In this document: in pieces, positions 1 to 5,863 of the stretch
Layout: every line of letters begins with the position of its first letter
How positions within the stretch are numbered: the stretch's first letter is position 1
Notes under the pieces: generated by a model
What the model saw: the letters and a program-made list of their open reading frames with translations, nothing else
What the model was told of the DNA's origin: nothing
Database searches by the model: none
Program-made: the position numbers and the translations under genes
Source: Clostridiales bacterium
GTDB lineage: Bacteria > Bacillota > Clostridia > Lachnospirales > Lachnospiraceae
Length of the DNA: 8,459 nt
Assembly: GCA_012512995.1 (NCBI GenBank)
Contig: JAAZDA010000392.1
Span: 1-8,459 of the forward strand
Reading direction: 5' to 3'

Positions 1-1
1 G

Positions 2-352
2 GTTTTGCAGGGAAATCTCAGTGCATATAAAGGGGCGATTGCCGAGAACATGGTTGCTGCTTCATTTGCCGCCGAAGACAGAAACTTGTACTATTATCAT
101 GCACCAAATGGTTCTCCTGAGCTGGATTTTATTTATAATAAAAATGGCTTTCCGACAATTGTTGAGTGTAAATCTACAAATGGCCGGGCGACCAGTATGA
201 AATATGTTCTTGCAGATCCGAAGAAATACGGGGTACATCCAGCGGTAAAGATAGCGGATACAAATGTAGGTGTGGGTCCGGGCTATAAAACATACCCGAT
301 ATATGCGCTTGGTTTTTTACCTTCAGGACAGGATGCATTTATTGTGAACTGA
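2..352 (+). CDS. 3' end of an ATP-binding protein, DUF4143 nuclease-like domain (partial)
   Basis: The reading frame is open to the left edge of the window, so this is the last ~116 codons of a longer gene, not a small gene; a TTG at 5 is not a credible start. The visible part has the features of the C-terminal domain of AAA_14/DUF4143 ATPases: a YKGAIAENMVA helix with a conserved Glu, then ELDFI, then IVECKS. Together these form a PD-(D/E)xK-like E...D...ExK pattern. The same order (YKGALYESIVGEAL, EDFFV, PIEVKAS) occurs in the full-length family member at 5855-7195, which supports the call. These proteins are common in gut Firmicutes and Bacteroidetes and their cellular role is poorly defined. 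The Walker motifs would lie upstream, outside the window. The gene stops with TGA at 350-352. Confidence 0.8.
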   Translation, partial: VLQGNLSAYKGAIAENMVAASFAAEDRNLYYYHAPNGSPELDFIYNKNGFPTIVECKSTNGRATSMKYVLADPKKYGVHPAVKIADTNVGVGPGYKTYPIYALGFLPSGQDAFIVN

Positions 353-369
353 ACAAAATCAGTGGGGGA

Positions 370-416
370 AGCTTTAGCCTGAATTACGATAAGAGACAGG
401 ACAGCTAAGCCTTTTT
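370..416 (+). terminator. Possible rho-independent terminator after the DUF4143 gene
   Basis: GCTTTAGC (371-378) can pair with GCTAAGC (404-410) with one bulged T, and this is followed by C and five T residues. The loop is long (~25 nt), so the structure is weak. It lies 18 nt after the stop codon of the upstream gene and overlaps the last codons of the convergent fic gene. Confidence 0.35.
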
Positions 417-1322
417 GTATCTGGCACCGCGAGTTGTTCCGATCTTAGTTATAGCTCCTTCATGAAGCATATTTCCGAGGACTCTTTCGACTGTTGTAAC
501 GCTGATATCCGGAACCTTTCGCAGGATGTTTTCTTTCGAGATCGGAACAATCGAATTAAGAAGTATGTTTTCGATCCTCTTTTGTTTGGAGACTCTTTTT
601 GACTGATTTGTCAGGAAGCTTTCATCAAGCTGCTTGTAGCAGGCATAAAGTATCTGCAGCATAAAGGCCGCGAACGGAACATGGTCCGAGGCGTTCTCGT
701 TCCATCCATTTGAGGACTGTTTGAGCGCATCATAGTAGCCGGATTTGTAATCGTCCATCTTGTTCTCGACGGATGCATACCGACCAATGTCAAAACCTGA
801 TTGTTCCAGCAGCAGCACTGTCAACAGCCTTGATATTCTTCCATTGCCATCAGTAAATGGGTGAATACACAGGAAGTCCAGGACAAAACATGATATAAGA
901 AGACTGCTGATCGAGGAATCTTGTTTTGCCTCATAGTATGCCATGATCAGCTGATGCATTGCATCAGGGGTATCCTTTGCATCTACGGGAATGAAGCGCA
1001 CTTGTACAGTGCCATCTGCATATCTTTCCTGAACATAGTTGTTCTGAGTCTTGTATTGTCCTGCATCCATAGAGGTGAATGAGAGAATCTGATTATGAAA
1101 ATGCCTTATGAGATCCTCCGAAATATCAAGGCTCTTGTAATCAGAATAGATTTCATTCAGCGCATTCTTATAACCGAGGATTTCCTGCTCATCATGAGTC
1201 AGCGGTTCCTGATTGCCATACGTCATATCCTCGATGCGTTGCCTTGGCGTAACAATACCTTCAATCGCATTACTGCCTTTTACAGAATCGATAAGCGCTT
1301 CCTGCATAAGGGCCTTGTACAC
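405..1322 (-). CDS. Fic family protein (AMPylation enzyme core), 5' end interrupted
   Basis: This is the long open part of a Fic gene; 1322 is a GTG that gives 305 aa. Fic proteins transfer AMP or another nucleotide monophosphate from a nucleotide to a hydroxyl side chain of a target protein. The catalytic loop HPFTDGNGR lies at residues 154-162 and matches HPFx(D/E)GNGR with the catalytic His present. SNAIEG at residues 17-22 fits the (S/T)xxxE(G/N) inhibitory-helix motif on the N-terminal side (class II arrangement), so the core should be auto-inhibited. The segment around VRFIPVDA is probably the substrate-positioning flap. The last ~60 residues (KQKRIENILLNSIVPISKENILRK onward) look like a winged helix. 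The GTG is unlikely to be the natural start, because family-like sequence continues in frame upstream to an in-frame TGA at 1410-1412 (see the entry at 1323-1442). No good ribosome-binding site precedes the GTG. Whether a product is made is uncertain. Confidence 0.85.
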   Translation of the reverse strand: MYKALMQEALIDSVKGSNAIEGIVTPRQRIEDMTYGNQEPLTHDEQEILGYKNALNEIYSDYKSLDISEDLIRHFHNQILSFTSMDAGQYKTQNNYVQERYADGTVQVRFIPVDAKDTPDAMHQLIMAYYEAKQDSSISSLLISCFVLDFLCIHPFTDGNGRISRLLTVLLLEQSGFDIGRYASVENKMDDYKSGYYDALKQSSNGWNENASDHVPFAAFMLQILYACYKQLDESFLTNQSKRVSKQKRIENILLNSIVPISKENILRKVPDISVTTVERVLGNMLHEGAITKIGTTRGARYKKA

Positions 1323-1442
1323 TTTTGCGTTTTCAGCTCTTCGTATATCATCTCTTGCTCGCAGATCATAGATAATGTTGGAGATATTGATCAGAGATCC
1401 TGCGGTCTGTCATTTTAGAAAACGGTAATCAAATTGATGCAT
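1323..1442 (-). pseudogene. Native N-terminus of the fic gene, split by an in-frame TGA
   Basis: Reading upstream in the frame of the Fic core gives 29 further sense codons (including INISNIIYDLRARDDIRRAENAK), then TGA at 1410-1412, then ten codons reading MHQFDYRFLK from an ATG at 1442-1440. This ATG has a proper GGAGG ribosome-binding site about 11 nt upstream (near 1454-1458 on the reverse strand) and the frame matches exactly (1442 minus 1322 is 120). The FDYxFL opening followed by a helical stretch up to the SNAIEG helix matches what I know of the N-terminal region of many Fic proteins. The simplest reading is a 344-aa gene with one nonsense codon, possibly CGA (Arg) to TGA. Readthrough or internal restart cannot be excluded. 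A second in-frame ATG at 1460 overlaps the ribosome-binding site and is less likely. Confidence 0.75.
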
Positions 1443-1500
1443 GATGTTAATTTCCTCCATGTCAAAAAAATATTTGCATCATATTAACATATTTTGATGC
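1435..1500 (-). promoter_or_regulatory. GCATCA boxes at the fic start, possible operator
   Basis: On the fic strand GCATCA occurs at 1500-1495 and 1440-1435 (overlapping the start codon), and its reverse complement TGATGC at 1481-1476. The first and third form an inverted repeat (1476-1500) with 6-bp arms and a 13-nt AT-rich spacer lying 34 nt upstream of the proposed ATG. TATAAT at 1517-1512 could be a -10 box but no convincing -35 precedes it. This is a candidate binding site, perhaps for autoregulation by the Fic winged helix; it is not demonstrated. Confidence 0.35.
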
Positions 1501-1509
1501 AGATATACT

Positions 1510-1586
1510 ACATTATAAACAAAAGGCAGCCACGTGATTTGATGAATATCATCAGATCGTGACTGCCTTACTTGTGCTCAGAGCTC
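1510..1586. repeat. 77-bp palindromic repeat, copy 1 (terminator on the minus strand)
   Basis: This 77-bp stretch matches 5787-5863 with about four mismatches, and its 43-bp core (1525-1567) recurs at 8162-8204. The core is a long imperfect palindrome: outer arms GGCAGCCACG and CGTGACTGCC (one mismatch) and an inner stem TGATGA-ATA-TCATCA. On the minus strand the hairpin is followed by TTTTGTTTAT. It lies 17 nt beyond the stop of the secreted-protein gene, so it probably acts as that gene's terminator. It also sits directly upstream of the fic regulatory region. Confidence 0.85.
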
Positions 1587-1602
1587 AATATTCCGATTTG
1601 TG

Positions 1603-2442
1603 TTACTTGTTCAGTGCAGTTGCTCCCATGGAGATCATTTTTGCATATCCGTAGAAATCGCAGGATGTGTCAACTGCCTGGTTTGGATTGATCGTCAGCT
1701 CATACATAAGGTGCTTCTCATTCGGGAACTGGATTTTTACTGTGAGGTCAGGTCTTGCAGCGATCGCTTCAAAGAGAGACTTCGGATAAGAGTTCCATTC
1801 CTCATCGGAGATGATGACAGTATCACCGGCCTTTGCTTTCTTGATCTTATCAATACATGACTGCATGTAAGTCGAGAATGAAGAAATCGTCTGGCGCCGA
1901 TTGATATGCCCGCATCTGCTGCACTTTTCTACCGCTTCGCCGTCTGTAGAAGCGGTCGGCTCAACGCTTGTCTCCCATTGGTAATCATGACTGCAGAGAG
2001 TGCCAGTCTTGGTTGACGATGGAGGACCTACGTGGGGCGGTTCGGCAGAGATAGTGATTGTGTACGAGGAAAATGAATCATCTGAAAAATGGCTGAGAGA
2101 GGAATTAGCATTAACTTTAAAGCTATAAGACCCAGCTGTAGTTGGTGTACCAGAAATAGTTGCTGTTTTGTCATCTTTACCATGTAATGATAATCCCGCC
2201 GGCAGATTACCCTCAACAACAGACCATACAACGACTACTTGTCCGAGAAACTGCGAAGGCCAGCGATTATTATTATTCCACGTAAGTGTGGCGGAGTAAT
2301 CTTGACCTACGCCGCCATTGTTTATCGTAGTTGGTGATATGAAGGGATCAGCGGCCTTAACATTTATTACGCCAATCCCAAACACGCACGTCATCGTCAT
2401 CATTAATGCCAAAATTCTTGCTATTACCATTTTCTTTCTCAT
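1603..2442 (-). CDS. Secreted protein with putative Ig-like domain and CxH...CxxC motif
   Basis: The 279-aa protein starts at ATG 2442-2440 behind a strong GGAGGA site ending 5 nt before the codon. It has a typical Gram-positive signal peptide: MRKK, a hydrophobic core, and likely cleavage after VKA at residue 30. Residues ~36-131 resemble a putative Ig (He_PIG-type) domain, with LPAGLSLHG...TATISGTPTTAGSYSFKV as its hallmark. C150, H152, C174 and C177 form a CxH(21)CxxC pattern that may bind zinc; similar motifs occur in many secreted Lachnospiraceae proteins. The C-terminal ~65 residues contain a W-x-S...A(I/L)xxRxD(L/V)T block that recurs in the fragment at 8280-8459. I see no sortase signal or transmembrane anchor at the C-terminus, so it is probably released or held non-covalently. 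Its function is unknown. Confidence 0.85.
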   Translation of the reverse strand: MRKKMVIARILALMMTMTCVFGIGVINVKAADPFISPTTINNGGVGQDYSATLTWNNNNRWPSQFLGQVVVVWSVVEGNLPAGLSLHGKDDKTATISGTPTTAGSYSFKVNANSSLSHFSDDSFSSYTITISAEPPHVGPPSSTKTGTLCSHDYQWETSVEPTASTDGEAVEKCSRCGHINRRQTISSFSTYMQSCIDKIKKAKAGDTVIISDEEWNSYPKSLFEAIAARPDLTVKIQFPNEKHLMYELTINPNQAVDTSCDFYGYAKMISMGATALNK

Positions 2443-2547
2443 ATACGTCCTCCTTGCTGTAAGCCATTCTGAGTGTTTTGAGTTGATGTTACAGTCTTAC
2501 TTGCAATATGCCATACAAGTCCGGCTGGGAAATCGTCTTAGCACGAA

Positions 2548-2627
2548 ACCGACATAAAATGGCACAAGATGTAAGTCCGGCAAGTTTTCATGTCGGTATT
2601 CTTGTTTTGACAGGTTACGAACTTGCC
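2548..2627. repeat. Two interleaved 8-bp inverted repeats (possible pseudoknot)
   Basis: ACCGACAT (2548-2555) pairs with ATGTCGGT (2590-2597), and GGCAAGTT (2579-2586) pairs with AACTTGCC (2620-2627). The order is A-B-A'-B', so both stems together would form a pseudoknot, or they would be alternative folds. A direct repeat AAGTCCGGC also occurs at 2517-2525 and 2573-2581. The block lies 106-185 nt upstream of the secreted-protein start and could be in its 5' untranslated region or be a decayed repeat. I could not identify a promoter or a known RNA family. Confidence 0.4.
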
Positions 2628-2761
2628 TGCTTCCCATTAGTAATTATGAACTTATGATTGAAATATCATTCTTACTGCCAGTGAGCCGTCAAGTAGGATT
2701 CCGAAAATTACAGTTCACAGGCAATGTCTGATTGCCTTGAATTGCCAAATTTGTTTTTTAT

Positions 2762-2797
2762 CTGCGAATTTCGATGTGCCTCTGATTTCACAGGTAA
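2762..2797. repeat. 36-bp direct repeat, first copy
   Basis: This is identical to 2836-2871. Together with the preceding bases it forms a stem-loop of TTATCTG/CAGGTAA type. It lies inside the MITE-like element. The motif TTCACAGG(T/C)AA at its end also appears at the element's left terminus. Confidence 0.9.
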
Positions 2798-2835
2798 ACC
2801 GGTCGCATTTGTTTTTACCAGATTTGCTTCCTTAC

Positions 2836-2871
2836 CTGCGAATTTCGATGTGCCTCTGATTTCACAGGTAA
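2836..2871. repeat. 36-bp direct repeat, second copy
   Basis: An exact copy of 2762-2797, starting 74 nt later. With the flanking TTAC it forms an inverted repeat TTACCTGCGAA...TTCACAGGTAA (2832-2871, one mismatch in 11) around an 18-nt loop. Confidence 0.9.
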
Positions 2872-2907
2872 TATGTGTATTCAAACAATCCAGTAGAACT
2901 TTTCACT

Positions 2908-2956
2908 CACCAGGTTTGTAATGCGACAACAGAGCTGTCGCATTACGAACCTGGTG
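2908..2956. repeat. Strong 21-bp stem-loop
   Basis: The arms 2908-2928 (starts CACCAGGTT) and 2936-2956 (ends AACCTGGTG) pair over 21 positions with one T-G wobble and a 7-nt loop, ACAGAGC. No T-run follows on either strand, so it is not a standard terminator. It is the most stable structure in the MITE-like element. Confidence 0.85.
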
Positions 2957-2958
2957 TA

Positions 2959-2989
2959 TCACAGGCATGAAAGGTAAAGATGCCTGTGA
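2959..2989. repeat. 10-bp perfect stem-loop at the right end of the element
   Basis: TCACAGGCAT (2959-2968) and ATGCCTGTGA (2980-2989) pair perfectly around an 11-nt loop. The right arm is part of the right terminal inverted repeat, so the end of the element carries a subterminal copy of its own terminus in inverted orientation. Confidence 0.8.
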
Positions 2990-3042
2990 ACAGTAGCTTC
3001 CGAAAATCCGAAAAAGCAAATCGATTGTTTTTACTATTCAAA

Positions 3043-3071
3043 TTGCCTATAAATTCGTCTATACCTATATA
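3043..3071 (+). promoter_or_regulatory. Predicted sigma-A-type promoter of the surface-protein gene
   Basis: TTGCCT (3043-3048) and TATATA (3066-3071) are separated by 17 bp, the standard spacing. Transcription would begin near 3078, at the foot of the first leader hairpin, giving a leader of about 160 nt. It lies just outside the MITE-like element. Confidence 0.5.
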
Positions 3072-3078
3072 TAGATAA

Positions 3079-3218
3079 CGTAAACGATTTCGTGAGTTTA
3101 CGCAGCGATCATGAAGCTTCTGTCAGAAAGGCAGGGGCAACAAACATAACAAGGAACGCCCGTAACATCAGAGCCTTGGATTCCAAAGCTATTATGCTTT
3201 GGAGAAGGGGCTTTTTTT
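3079..3218 (+). promoter_or_regulatory. Structured leader with intrinsic terminator (attenuator-like), family unknown
   Basis: Between the predicted promoter and the start codon lie a hairpin CGTAAAC (3079-3085)/GTTTACG (3096-3102), a central region with GGGC (3135-3138)/GCCC (3158-3161), and a terminator hairpin ending in seven T residues. AAGGC (3128-3132) can pair with GCCTT (3173-3177), the 5' arm of the terminator, offering a competing fold. The GGGGC before the T-run can instead pair with GTCCCC (3219-3224) next to the ribosome-binding site. This layout is typical of cis-acting RNA that decides between termination and readthrough. I compared it by eye with c-di-GMP and other common riboswitch cores and found no convincing match. 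Confidence 0.5.
3172..3218 (+). terminator. Intrinsic terminator inside the leader of the surface-protein gene
   Basis: CCAAAGC (3183-3189) and GCTTTGG (3196-3202) form a perfect 7-bp stem with loop TATTAT. An outer stem joins AGCC (3172-3175) with GGCT (3209-3212), extended by T-G wobbles, and T7 follows at 3212-3218. It ends only ~10 nt before the GGAGG site of the downstream gene, so it must be bypassed for expression. Confidence 0.6.
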
Positions 3219-3240
3219 GTCCCCATTCGGAGGAAAACAA

Positions 3241-5676
3241 ATGAAACGAAGCAAACTTGTATACAGAGCATTAGCAGTGATAATGGCAGCAGCAGTAACC
3301 ATGTCAACCGCAACGACACTGCCCGTGTATGCGGAGGACAATATAGAGACTACAACAGATATGAATACGACACCTGATGTTAACGCACCAGAGGTGGAAA
3401 CACCTGCATTGTCAGATACAACTACAGTGACGGCAACTGACACTAATACGGCACCTGAAGTTACCGCACCAGATGCGATAACACCTGCATTGTCAGATGC
3501 AAATACAGTGCCGACAACTGACACTAATACGGCACCTGATGTTAACGCACCAGATACGATAACTCCTGCCACAGATACTACAACACCAGCGGGAACAAAA
3601 GATGCATCCATTGCAGTCCAGGCTGCACCTGCAGCAATACCCGAGACAACTACTTCAAATACTGAGACTAATACAGAGACAACTGAAAACGCTGATGGAA
3701 CAAAGACGACAACAACAATAACGACAACAACTATAACAATTCCAGGCGCATCTACTACAACAGATATCAAAGAAGGTGACGCTGACTACAAAAAGCTTGT
3801 TGACGATCAGGGCAAGCCCATCCTTGATGATGAAGGAAATGAGCAGTACACTGCTTCAAAAACCGTGACTACAGGTGATGCGGTAAAGACAACAACGACT
3901 ACGAGTACCTTGGTCACACAGGACACGACTACAACAACTGACAAGCTGACCAATGCAGAAGATGCAACGAACAAGACGGTCTATACGGTGGATGCTGATG
4001 GCAATCAGGTCAAGATGACCGAAGTGGATGCAAACAAAGTCCAAGAATTCTTAAATGATCTCAATGTCACATCTGATTTTGCTGTATATGCAGATGAACT
4101 AACAGGAACGATTGTACATGAAGACGGTAATATAGCTGTAAATACTGCCCGTGTATCGACAACAATTATGAATAAAGGCAATCAGTACGGCAGTGACCAG
4201 ATAGGCAAGGAATATGCGACTGACGGCTACTCATATGTGGGTCAAACAACGAACAACGCTGAAATAACAACATCCTCAAGCCAAACAAATCAGAATACAG
4301 CAAACACATCAACGCTTGTTGTAGGCAACAGAGATAATGTAACAGTTAATATTAAGGAAGAAAGCGGAACAGCCAATCACTTTGATGTAGAGAAACTCGA
4401 TTCTTCAATGTATAACGAGGACGGTACCCTGAAAGATACAACAGTAAGCGACTTTACGGCTAATCATTCCGAACTCTCCACACTAAATGAAGTAGTTGCG
4501 ATCAACAAGAACCTTGATACTATATCAGAGGCTGGCGAAGCAATTACAAGTACATATGAAGTTGCAACTCAGAAGACAGGGGCTGAAGATACGGCTGCGA
4601 TAAATGCTGTGTCAGCTCTTCTTGACAAAACAAGTGAAAACGGGGAAAAGATGCTCGGAGATGGGGATGTTGTTTCGCTTTCCGTGGTGATTAACACACT
4701 TACATCAGGAAGTAATGTGAACGATTATAATAACAGTAAATGCCTGACTCAGCTCATAAACAAGAATACTAACGGTGCAGATATTGTTATTAACATTCTT
4801 GTTGGAAAGGGTGCTGATGAAGGTGCTTCCGTTACAATAAACAAGCTAATGAACGATATTAAAGATTATAACGGCAACGCAGCACACCTTATATGGAATT
4901 TCGGAGATTACGCAGGGACGATAAAATTTGAAGGAACTTTTTCAGGTGTAATCGTAGCTCCAAATGCAAATGTTTCATTAACAGAAATACAGGCAGGCAG
5001 GATCGTTGCAAAAAAAGTATCACATACAGGTGAAATCCATATGGCAGTAACTGGCAAACATCAGACCACGACTACCACAACGACTACTGTTAAGAGCAGC
5101 AATACAAGTACAAGCACAAGTACAAAGCAGAATAAAGGGACGGTCACTTATACATATAAGGGAGTTCCGGTAGCTACACCGACTGATCCTACAACACCGA
5201 ATGTACCTGTGACACCTGAAACTCCGGACGTACCTGTCACACCTGAAACCCCAGATGTACCAGTTACGCCAGACGTACCAGCTACTCCAGATACACCGGT
5301 TACACCTGAAACACCAATAGTACCTACAACACCGGAAACGCCTTCGACTCCTTCTACACCGGAGACGCCCTCTAATACGGAGACTCCTTCGACACCTTCA
5401 GTGGACGTAAGTACATCCGTGCCACCAGTGAGTGCCAGCAGACTCGCTGAAACGGTAAGTGTAGCAGAGGTGAGTGGGCCACAGAACCTTGATACTGTAG
5501 CAAACGTAAGTGAAAGCAACGCACCGACGAACGCTTCTACAGTCGGAAGATCAGCGCAGACCGGCGATGAATCACAGATGGATCTCAATGGAGCAGTGGC
5601 TCTGTCAGCAATGGCATCGCTCCTTCTATATGCAGTAGTTACACTGAAGAGAAAGAAAAAAGCGGACAAGGTATGA
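3241..5676 (+). CDS. Large Thr/Pro-rich wall-anchored surface protein, choice-of-anchor A type
   Basis: The start is ATG 3241, with GGAGG at 3229-3233 seven bases upstream; an in-frame ATG at 3199 lies within the terminator stem and has no ribosome-binding site. The product is 811 aa. A signal peptide (MKRSK, Ala-rich core) probably cleaves after VYA at residue 31. Residues ~40-112 contain 2.7 tandem 27-aa repeats (TDTNTAPDVNAPD...TPALSD), followed by Thr-rich linkers. Residues ~270-600 resemble a choice-of-anchor A domain: FAVYADELTGTIVHEDGNIAVN near the start and GTFSGVIVAPNANVSL...GRIVAKKVSHTGEIHM at the end. A Thr-rich linker and a Pro-Thr-Glu repeat (residues ~647-720) follow, suited to spanning the cell wall. 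The C-terminus has SAQTGD (~771-776), a hydrophobic helix (~782-802) and the basic tail KRKKKADKV, so it is probably a sortase substrate with a non-canonical LPxTG-like motif. It is likely an adhesin or structural wall protein; the ligand is unknown. Confidence 0.85.
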   Translation: MKRSKLVYRALAVIMAAAVTMSTATTLPVYAEDNIETTTDMNTTPDVNAPEVETPALSDTTTVTATDTNTAPEVTAPDAITPALSDANTVPTTDTNTAPDVNAPDTITPATDTTTPAGTKDASIAVQAAPAAIPETTTSNTETNTETTENADGTKTTTTITTTTITIPGASTTTDIKEGDADYKKLVDDQGKPILDDEGNEQYTASKTVTTGDAVKTTTTTSTLVTQDTTTTTDKLTNAEDATNKTVYTVDADGNQVKMTEVDANKVQEFLNDLNVTSDFAVYADELTGTIVHEDGNIAVNTARVSTTIMNKGNQYGSDQIGKEYATDGYSYVGQTTNNAEITTSSSQTNQNTANTSTLVVGNRDNVTVNIKEESGTANHFDVEKLDSSMYNEDGTLKDTTVSDFTANHSELSTLNEVVAINKNLDTISEAGEAITSTYEVATQKTGAEDTAAINAVSALLDKTSENGEKMLGDGDVVSLSVVINTLTSGSNVNDYNNSKCLTQLINKNTNGADIVINILVGKGADEGASVTINKLMNDIKDYNGNAAHLIWNFGDYAGTIKFEGTFSGVIVAPNANVSLTEIQAGRIVAKKVSHTGEIHMAVTGKHQTTTTTTTTVKSSNTSTSTSTKQNKGTVTYTYKGVPVATPTDPTTPNVPVTPETPDVPVTPETPDVPVTPDVPATPDTPVTPETPIVPTTPETPSTPSTPETPSNTETPSTPSVDVSTSVPPVSASRLAETVSVAEVSGPQNLDTVANVSESNAPTNASTVGRSAQTGDESQMDLNGAVALSAMASLLLYAVVTLKRKKKADKV
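3358..3576 (+). repeat. 81-bp (27-aa) tandem repeats in the surface-protein gene
   Basis: Units start at 3358, 3439 and 3520. The third is partial. Each encodes (T)DxNTxPxVxAPxxxTPALSD-like sequence. Units two and three begin with the same bases, GACACTAATACGGCACCTGA. The in-frame length allows copy-number change without loss of the gene. Confidence 0.85.
5179..5400 (+). repeat. Pro-Thr-Glu-rich degenerate repeat, wall-spanning region
   Basis: The coding sequence repeats units of 9-12 residues of the type VPVTPETPD, degrading into TPSTPETPS. This composition is typical of the cell-wall-spanning stalk that precedes sorting signals in Gram-positive surface proteins. Codon use differs between units, so it is an old rather than freshly expanded array. 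Confidence 0.85.
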
Positions 5677-5732
5677 AAAACTGTGCCACAATTTTAGAAA
5701 ACTGAACATACGAAACTTGTTTTACTGAAAGT

Positions 5733-5769
5733 CCCATTTTGCGGAATTCGCCGTGAAATGGGGCTTTTT
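5733..5769 (+). terminator. Rho-independent terminator of the surface-protein gene
   Basis: CCCATTT (5733-5739) pairs with AAATGGG (5756-5762), and inside it CGG (5742-5744) pairs with CCG (5751-5753) across a TG/TG internal loop. G, C and five T residues follow. It lies 57 nt after the stop codon. A second copy of this terminator sequence occurs at 8213-8249. Confidence 0.85.
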
Positions 5770-5786
5770 CATACCATCGGCACCTG

Positions 5787-5863
5787 ACATTATAAACAAA
5801 AGGCAGCCCCGTGATTTGATGAATACCATCAGAGCGTGACTGCCTTGCTTGTGCTCAGAGCTC
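5787..5863. repeat. 77-bp palindromic repeat, copy 2 (terminator on the minus strand)
   Basis: This matches 1510-1586 with about four mismatches. Its core is 5802-5844. On the minus strand the hairpin is followed by TTTTGTTTAT, so it can terminate the ATPase transcript. Its last nine bases overlap the final two codons and the TGA of that gene, so the repeat boundary and the gene end coincide. Confidence 0.85.

Larger units (their letters stand above)
2699..3007. mobile_element. MITE-like non-autonomous element with terminal inverted repeats
   Basis: TACAGTTCACAGGCA (2709-2723) and TGCCTGTGAACAGTA (2981-2995) are terminal inverted repeats matching at 14 of 15 positions. The 10-mer TTCCGAAAAT lies directly outside the left end (2699-2708) and recurs two bases outside the right end (2998-3007), as expected for a target duplication. 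The ~287-bp interior has no credible coding frame and is packed with stem-loops: 2714-2741, 2758-2797, 2832-2871, 2908-2956 and 2959-2989. It includes a 36-bp direct repeat. This architecture fits a miniature inverted-repeat element moved by a transposase encoded elsewhere. I cannot assign it to a transposon family. Confidence 0.6.

Noticed and set aside
1395..1440. TGA read as a sense codon (alternative code) to explain the fic interruption
   Set aside because: The DUF4143 fragment, the surface-protein gene and the full-length ATPase all end naturally at TGA, so TGA is a normal stop here; no selenocysteine insertion element was recognised either.
2724..2921. Possible 65-aa plus-strand gene
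   Set aside because: It lies wholly within the stem-loop-rich MITE-like element, contains the 36-bp repeats in different frames, and has no ribosome-binding site.
2708..2990. CRISPR array
   Set aside because: Only two copies of the 36-bp repeat exist, with a 38-nt gap; the other related motifs are partial and no cas gene is present.
3079..3182. c-di-GMP class I riboswitch in the surface-protein leader
   Set aside because: GGGGCAAC and GGAACGC loosely recall the class I core, but the conserved GGACGCAAAGCC segment and GAAA tetraloop receptor layout are absent.
3199..3240. Upstream ATG as start of the surface-protein gene
   Set aside because: It falls in the terminator stem, lacks a ribosome-binding site, and would put charged residues ahead of a normal signal peptide; ATG 3241 has GGAGG seven bases upstream.
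3192..3770. Long minus-strand frame opposite the surface-protein gene, rich in Val/Ser
   Set aside because: It is the antisense of Thr-rich codons (ACN read backwards) in the surface-protein repeats, has no ribosome-binding site and no recognisable domain.
5148..5669. Minus-strand frame encoding Gly-Val-Ser-Gly repeats
   Set aside because: It is the antisense shadow of the Pro-Thr-Glu repeat of the surface protein, with no start signal.
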